A DNA stretch of 64,000 nucleotides from Allosediminivita pacifica (GCF_003054175.1 NZ_QBKN01000007.1:122750-186749); one strand, 5' to 3'. Positions 26,109 to 36,068 are shown, numbered from the stretch's first letter. The notes: generated by a model from the sequence alone, not told the origin. Program-made: numbers and translations.

Positions 26109-27416
26109 TCACAGCATCAGCCGGCGCGGGTCGGCCAGCAGGTATTTCAGGTGGGCGTTGAACCGCGCGGCCAGCGCGCCGTCGATCGCCCGGTGATCGT
26201 AGCTCAGCGACATGGGCAGCATATTGCGCGGCACGAACTGCTCGCCGTCCCACACGGGCGCCATCTTGGACCGCGACAGGCCCAGGATCGCCACCTCGGG
26301 CGCGTTGACGATGGGGGTGAAGGTCGTACCCCCGATGCCGCCCAGCGACGAGATGGTGAAGGTCGCGCCCTGCATCTGGTCGCCCTTCAGCTTGCCGTCG
26401 CGCGCCGCCTTGGACAGCTCGCCCAGCTCTTTCGAGATGTCGACGATGCCCTTGCGGTCCGCGTCCTTCAGGACCGGCACCACCAGCCCGTTGGGCGTGT
26501 CCGCCGCAAAGCCGATGTTGTAGAAGTCCTTCTTGATCAGCTTGTCGCCGTCCGGGTGGATCGAGCTGTTGAACTCCCAGTGCTTTTTCAGGGCACTGAC
26601 GCTGGCCTTGATGATGAAGGACAGCAGCGTGACGCGGTAGCCTTCCTCCTTGGCCTGCGTGTCCAGCTCCTTGCGGTACTTGTCGAGGTCGGTGATGTCC
26701 GCCTCTTCGTTGTTGGTCACATGCGGGATGTTGAGCCAGGACCGATGCAGCGCCGGGCCGGACAGCTTCTTGATCCGGCTCATCTCGACCTCTTCCACGG
26801 GGCCGAACTTCGAGAAGTCGACCGCGGGGATCGGCGGGATGCCCATGCCACCCTGCGCACCGGCGCCCGCACCTGCGGCCGGGGCCGCCGATTTCAGCGC
26901 CTTCTCGACGTCCTCGCGAAGGATACGGCCCTTGCGGCCCGATCCGTTGATCTTGTTCAGATCCACGTCCACCCGGCGCGCATAGGCCCGCACGGAGGGC
27001 GAGGCATGCACCTTGTTGAACCCGGTGTCGGTCACGGTGCCGCTGTCCGAGCTCGCCGCCGCGGGCTTGCTCTCGCCGCCCGAGCTTTCGGCCTTGGCCG
27101 GCTGCTCCGCCGGTTTCTCCTCGGCCTTCTCCTCCTTGGCGTCACCGCCATCGGACGAACCGCCGGAATCCCCGCCTTCCTCGCTCTCCTCGAGGATGAG
27201 GATGACGGCGCCCTCGCTCACCTTGTCGCCTTCGCTGACCTTCACCTCTTTCACGGTGCCGGCATGCGACGAGGGCACTTCCATCGTCGCCTTGTCGGAC
27301 TCCAGCTCGACGATGGGGTCCTCGACCGCGATCGTGTCGCCCGCGCTGACGAGGATGGTGACCACCGGAACATCGTTGAAATCACCGATATCCGGAACTT
27401 TGACTTCCACTGTCAT
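26109..27416 (-). CDS. aceF: dihydrolipoyllysine acetyltransferase (PDH E2)
   Basis: 435 residues. One lipoyl domain (residues 1-80, ESDKATMEVPS), an acidic/alanine-rich linker, the peripheral subunit-binding domain around SPSVRAYARRVDVDLNKI, and the catalytic acyltransferase core ending with the active-site motif SYDHRAIDGA. It transfers the acetyl group from lipoate to CoA. The single lipoyl domain here and the one on E3 share nearly identical sequence, so one probably arose from the other. 21 bp after aceE and 10 bp before lpdA, clearly one operon. Confidence 0.96.
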   Translation of the reverse strand: MTVEVKVPDIGDFNDVPVVTILVSAGDTIAVEDPIVELESDKATMEVPSSHAGTVKEVKVSEGDKVSEGAVILILEESEEGGDSGGSSDGGDAKEEKAEEKPAEQPAKAESSGGESKPAAASSDSGTVTDTGFNKVHASPSVRAYARRVDVDLNKINGSGRKGRILREDVEKALKSAAPAAGAGAGAQGGMGIPPIPAVDFSKFGPVEEVEMSRIKKLSGPALHRSWLNIPHVTNNEEADITDLDKYRKELDTQAKEEGYRVTLLSFIIKASVSALKKHWEFNSSIHPDGDKLIKKDFYNIGFAADTPNGLVVPVLKDADRKGIVDISKELGELSKAARDGKLKGDQMQGATFTISSLGGIGGTTFTPIVNAPEVAILGLSRSKMAPVWDGEQFVPRNMLPMSLSYDHRAIDGALAARFNAHLKYLLADPRRLML

Positions 27417-27437
27417 AAGACTTCCCTCTCCTTCCCG

Positions 27438-30092
27438 TCAGCTCAGGCGCGGGTTCGGCTTGCCGCCGTCGATGTCGTATTTGCTCAGCGCCTTCTCCAG
27501 GTCACGGTCGCTGACCGCCCCCTCGCGCCACAGGTCCACCATGGCCGCCGCCGCGATGTGGTTGGCGTCCACCTCGAAGAAGCGACGCAGGTTCGCGCGG
27601 CTGTCCGACCGGCCAAAGCCGTCCGTGCCCAGCACCGTGAACCGGTTCGGAACAAACCCGCGGATCTGCTCGGCGTAGTTCTTCATGTAGTCGGTGGCGC
27701 AGATGACCGGACCCTTGGCGCTCTTCATGACCTCGGTCACGTAGGGCACCTTTTCCTCGGCCATCGGGTTCAGGCGGTTGTGGCGCAGGCAATCCTGCCC
27801 GTCGCGCGCCAGCTCGTTCATGCTGGTCGCCGACCAGATGTCCGACGTCACGCCGAAGTCTTCCTTCAGCATGTCCGCGGCCTGCAGCGCCTGCACGAGG
27901 ATCGTGCCCGACCCCATCAGGTTCACGTGCTTCTTGCCCGGGCGCGACGTCTTGCGCATCCGGTAGAGCCCCTTGAGAATCCCCTCCTCGGCGCCCGTGG
28001 GCATCTCGGGGTGGGTGTAGTTCTCGTTCATCAGGGTCATGTAGAAGAACACGTCTTCCTGGTCCTGGTACATCCGCTTCAGACCGTTCTGCACGATCAC
28101 CGCGACCTCGTAGCTGAAGGTCGGGTCGTAGCTGATGCAGTTCGGAACCGTCTGGGCGAGGATGTGGCTGTGCCCGTCCTCGTGCTGCAGGCCCTCGCCG
28201 TTCAGCGTGGTCCGCCCGGCGGTGCCGCCCAGCAGGAAGCCCCGCGCCCGGCTGTCGCCCGCCGCCCAGATGAAATCGCCAACGCGCTGGAAGCCGAACA
28301 TCGAGTAGAAGACGTAGAAGGGGATCATCGGCACGCCGTGCGTGCTGTAGGACGTGGCCGCGGCGATCCAGTCCGCCATCGACCCGGCCTCGTTGATGCC
28401 TTCCTGAAGCACCTGACCGTCCTTGCTCTCCTTGTAATAGAGCATCTGGTCGCGGTCTTCGGGCACGTAGGTCTGGCCCAGCGGGTTGTAGATCCCCACC
28501 GACCGGAACAGGCCCTCCATGCCGAAGGTGCGGCTTTCGTCCGGCACGATCGGCACCACGTTCTTGCCGACCTTCTTGTCGCGCAGAAGCGTGGTCAGGA
28601 TGCGCACGAAGGCCATCGTGCTGGAAATCTCGCGATCCCCGGTGCTTTCGAGCTGCTGCTTGAACTTGTCGAGCCCCGGCACCTCGAGCTTCTCGACCTC
28701 GTGGATCCGCTTGGGGAATTCCCCGCCCAGCTCCTTGCGGCGCTCGGCCAGGTAGGCCTTCTGCGCGTTGTTGAGCGAGACATAGGGCGCCTTCGGCAGG
28801 TCCTCGTCCGAGACCGGCACCTGGAAGCGGTCGCGCATGGCGCGCAGCTGGTCTTCCTGGAGCTTCTTCTGCTGGTGGGCGGTGTTCATGCCCTCGCCGC
28901 CGGTGCCCATGCCGTAGCCCTTGACGGTCTTGACCAGCATGCAGGTCGGCTGACCCTTCGCCTTGGTGGCACGCAGGAAGGCGTTGTAGACCTTCTTGGT
29001 GTCGTGGCCGCCGCGACGCAGCGCCCAGATCTCGTCGTCGGACCAGTCCTTCACCAGCTCCGCGGTCTCGGGGTATTTCCCGAAGAAATGCTCGCGGATG
29101 TAGGCGCCGTTCTTCGACTTGAAGGTCTGGTAGTCACCATCGACCGTTTCATCCATCAGCTGGCGCAGCTTGCCGGAGGTATCGCGCTCCAGCAGTTCGT
29201 CCCAGCCACGGCCCCAGAGCAGCTTGATCACGTCCCAGCCCGCGCCGCGGAAGGAGCCTTCGAGTTCCTGCACGATCTTGCCGTTGCCGCGCACCGGCCC
29301 GTCGAGACGCTGCAGGTTGCAGTTGATGACGAAGATCAGGTTGTCGAGCCCTTCGCGCGCCGCGATGGAAATGGCACCCAGGCTCTCCGGCTCATCCATC
29401 TCGCCGTCGCCGAGGAAGGCCCAGACCTTGCGGTCCGACTTCTCGATCAGGCCGCGGTTCTCCATGTATTTCATGAAGCGCGCCTGGTAGACCGCCATCA
29501 TCGGGCCAAGCCCCATCGAGACGGTCGGGAACTGCCAGTAGTCCGGCATCAGCCAGGGGTGCGGGTAGGACGAAAGACCGCCGCCACCGACCTCGGAGCG
29601 GAAGTTCTCCATCTGGTCCTGGCTGATCCGCCCTTCCATGAAGCTGCGCGCGTAGATCCCCGGGATCACGTGGCCCTGGAAGAACACCAGGTCGCCGCCA
29701 TGCATCGGGTTGCGCGTGCGCCAGAAGTGGTTGAGCCCCACGTCGTAGAGCGCGGCCGATGAGGCGAAGCTGGCGATGTGCCCGCCGTATTCGCTGCTCT
29801 CCTTGTTCCGCCGCACCACCGTCGCCATGGCGTTCCAGCGGTTGATCGCGCGGATGCGGTTTTCCATCTCCGCATCGCCCGGCATGTCGACCTCGTCGTC
29901 CGGGCTGATCGTGTTCTGGTAGGGTGTCGTGGCCGAGAACGGCAGGATGGCGCCGGCGGCGCGGGCCTGCTGCACGGCCTTGTCCAGCAGGAAATGCGCC
30001 CGGTTCGGCCCATCACGCAGGATGACGTCCTCGACGGCCTCCTGCCATTCCTGGGATTCGACCGGATCGATGTCTTCCGGCGTATCTTTCAT
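27438..30092 (-). CDS. aceE: pyruvate dehydrogenase E1, homodimeric (AceE type)
   Basis: 884 residues. Decarboxylates pyruvate with thiamine diphosphate and acetylates the lipoyl arm of E2. The ThDP motif GDGEMDEPES ending in NCNLQ is at about 240-275; the transketolase-like central and C-terminal domains follow. This is the single-chain E1 form of gamma- and betaproteobacteria, not the two-chain PdhA/PdhB form that many alphaproteobacteria also carry. The start at 30092 has GAGGGAGAGGG upstream. Two palindromes (30133-30148 and 30295-30308) upstream are candidate operators for the operon. Confidence 0.96.
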   Translation of the reverse strand: MKDTPEDIDPVESQEWQEAVEDVILRDGPNRAHFLLDKAVQQARAAGAILPFSATTPYQNTISPDDEVDMPGDAEMENRIRAINRWNAMATVVRRNKESSEYGGHIASFASSAALYDVGLNHFWRTRNPMHGGDLVFFQGHVIPGIYARSFMEGRISQDQMENFRSEVGGGGLSSYPHPWLMPDYWQFPTVSMGLGPMMAVYQARFMKYMENRGLIEKSDRKVWAFLGDGEMDEPESLGAISIAAREGLDNLIFVINCNLQRLDGPVRGNGKIVQELEGSFRGAGWDVIKLLWGRGWDELLERDTSGKLRQLMDETVDGDYQTFKSKNGAYIREHFFGKYPETAELVKDWSDDEIWALRRGGHDTKKVYNAFLRATKAKGQPTCMLVKTVKGYGMGTGGEGMNTAHQQKKLQEDQLRAMRDRFQVPVSDEDLPKAPYVSLNNAQKAYLAERRKELGGEFPKRIHEVEKLEVPGLDKFKQQLESTGDREISSTMAFVRILTTLLRDKKVGKNVVPIVPDESRTFGMEGLFRSVGIYNPLGQTYVPEDRDQMLYYKESKDGQVLQEGINEAGSMADWIAAATSYSTHGVPMIPFYVFYSMFGFQRVGDFIWAAGDSRARGFLLGGTAGRTTLNGEGLQHEDGHSHILAQTVPNCISYDPTFSYEVAVIVQNGLKRMYQDQEDVFFYMTLMNENYTHPEMPTGAEEGILKGLYRMRKTSRPGKKHVNLMGSGTILVQALQAADMLKEDFGVTSDIWSATSMNELARDGQDCLRHNRLNPMAEEKVPYVTEVMKSAKGPVICATDYMKNYAEQIRGFVPNRFTVLGTDGFGRSDSRANLRRFFEVDANHIAAAAMVDLWREGAVSDRDLEKALSKYDIDGGKPNPRLS

Positions 30093-30132
30093 ATGCCCTC
30101 TCCCTCTGGCGCGCCGCTGCAGCGCAGAAAGT

Positions 30133-30148
30133 GGTTTAACGTTAAACC
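30133..30148. promoter_or_regulatory. perfect 16-bp palindrome upstream of aceE
   Basis: GGTTTAACGTTAAACC, 41 bp before the aceE ATG. Self-complementary with a central CpG, a form typical of LacI-family operators. A second, one-mismatch copy lies 161 bp upstream. The cognate regulator is not in the window. Confidence 0.65.
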
Positions 30149-30294
30149 TTCCAACGCACGCCGCCTTCCGCGGCATGGGGTGCATCCCGATGGTCGCAAT
30201 TCTGCGAGCCGGGCGCAACGCCGGTTTAGCAGCCGTAGTTCCGGAGTTGCAGGGCACAAGGCGCATATCACCTATGCGTGGGGCGCAAAAACTT

Positions 30295-30308
30295 GTTTAA
30301 CGCTAAAC
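30295..30308. promoter_or_regulatory. second operator-like palindrome upstream of aceE
   Basis: GTTTAACGCTAAAC, the same dyad as 30133-30148 with one asymmetric base. It overlaps the stop codon of rmuC (30303-30305), so the aceE control region reaches into that gene. Pairing with the downstream copy could allow looping. Confidence 0.5.
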
Positions 30309-31484
30309 TTTCTCATCCGAGGACGCAACGTAAGGCATAACCCGATTCTCCGCCGGGGCCTCGCCGATGTCCTCGAAATCGAAATTATCGAGCCGCTTTG
30401 CCCGCTTGCCGGCCTTCTCGGCCGAGGTGCGGATCTCGGCCAGATCCTTCGCCGCCTGCCCGAAATGGCGGTCGAGGTTCCCCACCCGGTCGCCCAGCCG
30501 CTCCATGTCGGCCGACAGCAACCCCAGCTCGCGCCGGATCGCGCCCGTCTGCTCGCGCAGCCGCGCGTCCTTCAGCACCGCCCGCATGGTGTTGAGCGTG
30601 GCCATGCAGGTGGTGGGCGACACGATCCAGACCCGCGCCGCGAACCCCTCGCGCACCACCTCGGGGTAATGCGCGTGCAGCTCGGCATAGACCGCCTCCG
30701 AGGGCAGGAACATCAGCGCCCCGTCCGCTGTCTCGCCCTCGATGATGTAGCGCTCGGCGATGTCGCGGATGTGCCGCCGCAGCGCATGCCGCAGCCCCTG
30801 CCCCGCCCGCGCCTGCTGGTCCGGGCTCTCGGCCCGGCGCAGCGCCTCGTAAGGCTCCAGCGGGAACTTGCTGTCGATGACGATATGCCCCGGCGGATTG
30901 GGCAGCCGGATCAGGCAGTCCGCCCGCCGCCCGTTCGACAGCGTCGCCTGCATCACGTAGCTGTCCGAGGGCAGCGCGGCATGAACGATATCGTTCAGCT
31001 GGATTTCCCCGAAAGCCCCGCGTGTCTGCTTGTTCGACAGGATGTCCTGCAGCGACAGCACGTCGCCCGACAGCTTCGTGATGTTGGCCTGCGCCTTGTC
31101 GATGGCGCTCAGCCGCTCCTGCAATTCACCCAGCGAATGCGCCGTACGCCGCGCGGCGCCGTGCAGGCTGTCGCTCATGTGCGCCTGCACCTCGGCCAGC
31201 CGCCGCTCCATCAGCTCCAGCATCGCGGTCTGGCTTTTGGTCTGCGCCTCGGACACGTGGTGCAACCCGCCCGCCAGCCGCTCCTGACCGTCCGAGAGCC
31301 GCTCCACCCGCTGCTGCATCTGCCCCATCTGCTGCGCCAGCGGCGCCACGCTGCGCGCCGCCTTCGCGGCCCCGCGCGCGGTCGCGATCAGCAGCACGAG
31401 CACCAGCAGCACCAGCGCACCGCCCCCGAACAGGATCAGGCCGACCTGGTCGAGCGCCGCGCCGACCTCGGCAAGGTCTTCCAT
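30303..31484 (-). CDS. rmuC: DNA recombination protein RmuC
   Basis: 393 residues. An N-terminal membrane anchor (residues 13-36, ILFGGGALVLLVLVLLIATA), a long coiled-coil (about 45-130), and the RmuC nuclease-like domain with VIDSKFPLE and MFLPSEAVYAELH. RmuC limits recombination at inverted repeats and has been implicated in phage defence in some bacteria. The start codon directly abuts the mutL stop (31485), so both belong to one transcript and couple repair functions. Confidence 0.92.
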   Translation of the reverse strand: MEDLAEVGAALDQVGLILFGGGALVLLVLVLLIATARGAAKAARSVAPLAQQMGQMQQRVERLSDGQERLAGGLHHVSEAQTKSQTAMLELMERRLAEVQAHMSDSLHGAARRTAHSLGELQERLSAIDKAQANITKLSGDVLSLQDILSNKQTRGAFGEIQLNDIVHAALPSDSYVMQATLSNGRRADCLIRLPNPPGHIVIDSKFPLEPYEALRRAESPDQQARAGQGLRHALRRHIRDIAERYIIEGETADGALMFLPSEAVYAELHAHYPEVVREGFAARVWIVSPTTCMATLNTMRAVLKDARLREQTGAIRRELGLLSADMERLGDRVGNLDRHFGQAAKDLAEIRTSAEKAGKRAKRLDNFDFEDIGEAPAENRVMPYVASSDEKV

Positions 31485-33365
31485 TCAGCTCCGCCCGAAC
31501 AGCCGCTCAATATCGGCCAGCTTGAGTTCGACATAGGTGGGGCGGCCGTGGTTGCACTGGCCCGAATGCGGCGTCGCCTCCATCTCGCGCAGCAGCGCGT
31601 TCATTTCCTCGGCCCGCATCCGCCGCCCCGACCGGATCGAGCCATGGCAGGCCACGCGGCTCAGGATCGCCTCGATCTTTTCCTGGACAAGCCCCGTCTC
31701 GCCGCTGTCGTCCAGCTCGTCGAGGATGTCGCGCACCAGGTGCTCGGCGTTGACCTCGCCCAGCAGCGCCGGCGTCTCGCGCACCGCGACGGCACCCGCG
31801 CCGAAGGGCTCCACGCTCAGGCCCATGCGCGACAGGTCGTCCGCCACCGCCAGCAGCCGCTCCGCATCGCCTGCCGACAGTTCGATCACTTCGGGGATCA
31901 GCAGCGCCTGCGCCGCCACGCCCCGTTCCGCCATCTGCCGCTTGAGCTTTTCGTAGACCAGCCGCTCGTGCGCGGCGTGCTGATCGACGATCACCATGCC
32001 GTCGCCGGTCTGCGCGATGATGTAATTCTCGTGCACCTGCCCGCGCGCAGCCCCCAGCGGAAGCGCCTCGACCGGCGCCGCCTCGGGCTCGGGCTCCGGC
32101 GTCTCGACCATCCGTCCCGACCAGGCCTGCGCCATCTCTGCAAAGCCCGGCTCGGCACTCGGTGACTGCGGTGCCGGTGCAGGCGCCTGCCAGTCGTAGG
32201 CCGCCCGCCGCGCCCCGGCGCTCGGCCGGTCCATCTGGTAGACCCGCGGCGGCCCCGAAGGCCGCTCGGGCCGCATCGCACCCAGCGCCGCCTCGGCCAC
32301 GGTCGACGACGCCCGGTGCCCGGCCTCGGCCAGCGCATGGCGCAGCGACGACACGATCAGCCCGCGCACCACGCCGGGCTCGCGGAACCGCACCTCGGCC
32401 TTGGCCGGGTGCACGTTCACGTCCACCTTGTGCGGATCGCAATCCACGAAGAGCGCCACCGCCGGGTGCCGGTCGCGGCTCAGGAAATCCTGATAGGCCC
32501 CGCGCAGCGCGCCAATCAGCATCCGGTCCCGCACCGGCCGCGTGTTCACGAACAGGTACTGCGCCACCGCGCTGCCCCGAGAATAGGTCGGCAGCGCCGC
32601 CAGACCCGTCAGGCGAATCCCCTCGCGCTCGGCCTCGATCGACAGGGCGTTCTCGGTGAACTCCGTGCCCATGACGCGGCTCAGCCGCCCGCGCAGCGCA
32701 TCGAACAGGTCGCCGCTTTCGGGATCGACGCGAAAGACCACACGGTCGCCGCCGTTCGACACGTCGCGCAGCTCGAAGCCCACGCTCGGCTCGGCCATGG
32801 CCAGCCGCTTGATGGTGTCGCTGATGGCCTGCATCTCGGCCCGGTCGGTGCGCAGGAACTTCAGCCGCGCGGGCGTGGCATGGAATAGGTCCCGCAGCAT
32901 GACCACCGTGCCCTGCCCCAGCGCGCAGGGCTTCACCCGGCCCATCTCGCCGCCCATGACCGCGATCTCGGCCGGATCCGCACCCTTCGCTCGGCTCTGG
33001 ATTGTCAGCCGCCCCACGGCGCCAAGGCTCGGCAGCGCCTCGCCGCGAAAGCCGAAGGAATGGATGTTGAGCAGGTCGGTCCCGTCGATCTTGGACGTGG
33101 CATGGCGCGACAGCGCCAGCGGCAGCTCTTCGGCGGTCATCCCGCAACCGTCGTCGGTGATCCGGATCAGCGTCTTGCCGCCGTCGGCCACCTCGACGCA
33201 GATCCGCCGCGCCCCGGCATCCAGCGCGTTTTCGACCAGTTCCTTAACGGCGCTGGCGGGGCGTTCCACCACCTCGCCTGCCGCGATCCGGTTGATCGCG
33301 GAATCGTCCAGCTGCCGGATGACCGGGCGTGGACTAGTGTCGATATTGGGGGCCTGCGTGTTCAT
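31485..33365 (-). CDS. mutL: DNA mismatch repair protein MutL
   Basis: 626 residues. The N-terminal GHKL ATPase shows [26 protein letters not shown] and HATSKI motifs; a Pro/Ala-rich linker lies at about 340-420; the C-terminal dimer domain holds the endonuclease-type motif DQHAAHERL. It couples mismatch recognition by MutS to strand incision; with no MutH in alphaproteobacteria the C-terminal nuclease is expected to nick. Ribosome site is weak. First gene of a mutL-rmuC pair. Confidence 0.96.
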   Translation of the reverse strand: MNTQAPNIDTSPRPVIRQLDDSAINRIAAGEVVERPASAVKELVENALDAGARRICVEVADGGKTLIRITDDGCGMTAEELPLALSRHATSKIDGTDLLNIHSFGFRGEALPSLGAVGRLTIQSRAKGADPAEIAVMGGEMGRVKPCALGQGTVVMLRDLFHATPARLKFLRTDRAEMQAISDTIKRLAMAEPSVGFELRDVSNGGDRVVFRVDPESGDLFDALRGRLSRVMGTEFTENALSIEAEREGIRLTGLAALPTYSRGSAVAQYLFVNTRPVRDRMLIGALRGAYQDFLSRDRHPAVALFVDCDPHKVDVNVHPAKAEVRFREPGVVRGLIVSSLRHALAEAGHRASSTVAEAALGAMRPERPSGPPRVYQMDRPSAGARRAAYDWQAPAPAPQSPSAEPGFAEMAQAWSGRMVETPEPEPEAAPVEALPLGAARGQVHENYIIAQTGDGMVIVDQHAAHERLVYEKLKRQMAERGVAAQALLIPEVIELSAGDAERLLAVADDLSRMGLSVEPFGAGAVAVRETPALLGEVNAEHLVRDILDELDDSGETGLVQEKIEAILSRVACHGSIRSGRRMRAEEMNALLREMEATPHSGQCNHGRPTYVELKLADIERLFGRS

Positions 33366-33608
33366 GACACAAAACCTAGCAAACCTGCCGGTCTCTGGAA
33401 ATCGGGGAATTCGCGGAAAGTCGGGGTGACGTGAGCGGCGATCACGTCACTTCCATGTGACGCGGGGAACGAATGACACATCTGAAGGCTTGTCATGTCA
33501 TAAAGTTGCGTGGGAAACAGCTCGCACGCTTAACAGAGCGCTCACCTGTCAGGCGTAGTGCACACGTATCGCGCATCTGTCGCATTTTACTAGAATCGGA
33601 GCAGAAAA

Positions 33609-33710
33609 ATGCCAGTTCCCCTGATCACCTACGAAGCCATCTCGGCCGTCTACGGCCAACGATTCGCAAGCCTCTGGTTCCGTCCGATCTCGCTCACGCA
33701 CCAGGACTGA
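33609..33710 (+). CDS. possible 33-residue small protein
   Basis: An ATG at 33609 with GGAG 7 nt upstream opens a 33-codon frame (begins MPVPLITYEAISAVYGQRF, ends in HQD) closing two bases before the stop of the convergent puuD. The codons follow the high-GC third-position bias of the region, and the peptide mixes hydrophobic and aromatic residues without a clear membrane helix. No family known. It sits in a 346-bp gap between mutL (minus) and puuD (minus). Could be a real small protein or a fragment; moderate doubt. Confidence 0.4.
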   Translation: MPVPLITYEAISAVYGQRFASLWFRPISLTHQD

Positions 33711-33711
33711 C

Positions 33712-34935
33712 TTACCCGCCCGTGGCCGCCGCGTACCAGCGGCGGATCACAGCGCGCTCTTCCTCGGCCATGAACGACAGGTTTGCCGGCGGCATGGCAT
33801 GGCTCAGTCCCGCCTGAAGATGCACCGCCCGCGCGTTGTCGACCATGTGCCCGGGCGTATCGAGCCGGATGCCCTTGGGCGGCCAGTGCAACCCGTCCCA
33901 GACCGGTTCGGCGGCGTGGCACATGGAACACCGCCCCATCAGGATGCTCTGAACCTCGTCAAATCCCGCAGCCTCGGCAAAGCGGTTCCCCTCGAGCGCG
34001 GCCTCCTCCTCCTCCTCGGCATCGTAAAGCGGCCAGGTCGACAGCCCCACGATCACGATGAAGATCATCACCGTCACCGCCCAGGTCCACCAGGGCATCC
34101 CCTTGCGCGCGTGCATGGTGTTGAAGAAGTGCCGGATCGTCACCCCCATCAGGAAGACGAGGCTCGCGATCACCCAGTTGTAGTCGCTGGCAAAGGCCAG
34201 CGGGTAGTGGTTCGACAGCATCAGGAAGATGACCGGCAGCGTCAGGTAGTTGTTGTGCGTGCTGCGCTGCTTGGCGATCTTGCCGTACTTCGGATCGGGC
34301 TTCCGCCCCGCCAGCAGGTCGGCCACCACCACCTTCTGGTTGGGGATGATCACCATGAAGACGTTGGCCGACATGATCGTCGCCGTGAACGCCCCCAGGT
34401 GCAGCAGCGCCGCGCGCCCCGTGAACACCTGCGTGTAACCCCAGGCCATCACCACCAGCACAGCGAAAAGCGCCACCATCAGCACCGTCTGGTTCGCCTC
34501 GACGAAGGTCTTGCAGAGCCAGCTGTAGGCCAGCCACCCCAGCGCCAGCGACGCGACCGAGATCCCCACCGCCTGCCAGACGGCCAGGTCCATGACCTCC
34601 GGGTCGATCAGGTAGAACTCCGCGCCCAGGTAATAGACCAGCACCAGCAGCGCAAAGCCCGAAAGCCAGGTCGCGTAGCTCTCCCATTTGAACCAGACAA
34701 GATCGTCGGGCATCTTCTCCGGCGCCACGAGGTACTTCTGGATGTGGTAGAACCCGCCCCCGTGCACCTGCCACTCCTCGCCGTCCGCCCCGCTGGGCAG
34801 GTTGCGGTCGCGGTGCAGGCCAAGGTCCAGCGCGATGAAATAGAAGCTCGACCCGATCCACGCGATCGCGGTGATGACGTGCAGCCAACGCACGGCAAAT
34901 TCGGCCCAGGCGCCGAAGGCGGCAAGATCATACAT
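33712..34935 (-). CDS. puuD: urate hydroxylase PuuD with C-terminal cytochrome c domain
   Basis: 407 residues. About nine membrane helices in the first 300 residues, with conserved His residues (RWLHVITAIAWIG, HNNYLT, FFNTMHARKG). Residues about 310-407 are a periplasmic cytochrome c with heme motif CSMCH and axial Met in the AMPPAN segment. PuuD oxidises urate to 5-hydroxyisourate and passes electrons to the respiratory chain, replacing soluble uricase. No hydroxyisourate hydrolase or OHCU decarboxylase gene is near. GAGGGAG precedes the ATG. Divergent from the persulfide dioxygenase gene. Confidence 0.93.
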   Translation of the reverse strand: MYDLAAFGAWAEFAVRWLHVITAIAWIGSSFYFIALDLGLHRDRNLPSGADGEEWQVHGGGFYHIQKYLVAPEKMPDDLVWFKWESYATWLSGFALLVLVYYLGAEFYLIDPEVMDLAVWQAVGISVASLALGWLAYSWLCKTFVEANQTVLMVALFAVLVVMAWGYTQVFTGRAALLHLGAFTATIMSANVFMVIIPNQKVVVADLLAGRKPDPKYGKIAKQRSTHNNYLTLPVIFLMLSNHYPLAFASDYNWVIASLVFLMGVTIRHFFNTMHARKGMPWWTWAVTVMIFIVIVGLSTWPLYDAEEEEEAALEGNRFAEAAGFDEVQSILMGRCSMCHAAEPVWDGLHWPPKGIRLDTPGHMVDNARAVHLQAGLSHAMPPANLSFMAEEERAVIRRWYAAATGG

Positions 34936-35106
34936 GCGGCAACTCCCTCTCTGGCAGCCTAGCTATAGTGCGCCCAAGCCGGTGTTAAGGCGGCAAAATC
35001 TCCGATCCCCGCTCGGCACGCACCTGTTGCGCCCGCGACGCCCTTGAATTGGGCACGTACCCCGGCGAAACCCCATTGCGGGAAACACCCCTTGCACTCG
35101 CGTTAT

Positions 35107-35122
35107 ATTCCATTACCTGAAT
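35107..35122 (+). promoter_or_regulatory. SqrR/BigR-type operator (ATTC-N8-GAAT)
   Basis: ATTC, eight bases, GAAT at 35107-35122, 39 bp before the persulfide dioxygenase ATG, overlapping a TATATT that could be the -10. The dyad matches the site reported for the persulfide-sensing repressor SqrR in Rhodobacter capsulatus. No sqrR gene in the window. Confidence 0.65.
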
Positions 35123-35160
35123 GCAAGGAAACCGCGAGACACCGCAGCATGGAGAGTAAG

Positions 35161-36057
35161 ATGTTCACCCGCACCAGCCCGTCGACCGGCAAGGGCTCGC
35201 CCGAAGTCACCGGCTTCTACGACCCCGACACCGGATCCATCATGTACGTCGCGACCGACCCCGCGACACGCAAGGCTGCCCTCATCGACGTGGTGCTCGA
35301 CTTCGATCCCGCCCACGGCCGCACGCGCACCGACAGCGCGCAGGAGGTCCTCGACTTCGTCAAGGCGCAGGGGCTCACCGTGGAATGGGTCCTCGACACC
35401 CACCCGCACGCCGACCACATGATGGCTTCCGCCTGGCTCAAGGAACAGACCGGCGCCCCCGCCGCCATCGGCGCAAAGACCCGCGACATCGCCAAGCTCT
35501 GGGCCGATTTCTACAACCTCCCCGATGCCTTCGCCGCCGACCGCGACTTCGACCGCCTGTTCGAGGACGGCGAGACCTTCCGCCTCGGCTCGCTCGACGT
35601 GCAGGTGATGCTCTCGCCCGGCCACACGCTGGGCTCGATCACCTACGTCATGGGCGATGCCGCCTTCGTGCACGACACCTTCATGCACGTGGACAGCGGC
35701 ACCTCGCGCGCCGATTTCCCGGGCGGCACGTCCAAGGACCTCTACGCCTCGCTCATGGCGATCCTCGCCCTGCCCGACGACACGCGGCTTTTCGTGGGCC
35801 ACGACTACCCGCCCGTGGGCGACCGCAAGGACCCCGCGTGGGAGGCCACCGTGGCCGAGCACAAGGCCCACAACAAGCACCTCGGCGGCGGCATCTCCGA
35901 GGAGGCCTACTGCAAGCTGCGCGACGACCGCGACGCCACGCTCGCGCTGCCCGACCGCATGCTGCACGCCCTGCAGGTCAACCTGCGCGGCGGTCGCCTG
36001 CCCCCTGCCGAAAGCGACGGCAGGTCCTACTTCAAGATTCCCGCCAACCTGTTTTGA
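35161..36057 (+). CDS. persulfide dioxygenase-like MBL-fold protein (ETHE1/Blh type)
   Basis: 298 residues. The metallo-beta-lactamase metal motif THPHADHM is at about 80-87, followed by SPGHTLGS and GHDYPP, matching ETHE1/Blh proteins that oxidise glutathione persulfide to sulfite with non-heme iron. The start at 35161 (GGAGAG upstream) is preferred over 35149 and 35044. The rhodanese gene follows by 11 bp, the standard BigR/SqrR sulfide-detoxification pair. Expression should rise with reactive sulfur species through the operator above. Iron dependence is from the family. Confidence 0.88.
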   Translation: MFTRTSPSTGKGSPEVTGFYDPDTGSIMYVATDPATRKAALIDVVLDFDPAHGRTRTDSAQEVLDFVKAQGLTVEWVLDTHPHADHMMASAWLKEQTGAPAAIGAKTRDIAKLWADFYNLPDAFAADRDFDRLFEDGETFRLGSLDVQVMLSPGHTLGSITYVMGDAAFVHDTFMHVDSGTSRADFPGGTSKDLYASLMAILALPDDTRLFVGHDYPPVGDRKDPAWEATVAEHKAHNKHLGGGISEEAYCKLRDDRDATLALPDRMLHALQVNLRGGRLPPAESDGRSYFKIPANLF

Positions 36058-36068
36058 GGAGACGCGAC

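Noticed and set aside
25791..29762. 1323-codon open frame antisense to aceE/aceF
   Set aside because: Same compositional artefact; the opposite strand has complete PDH domains.
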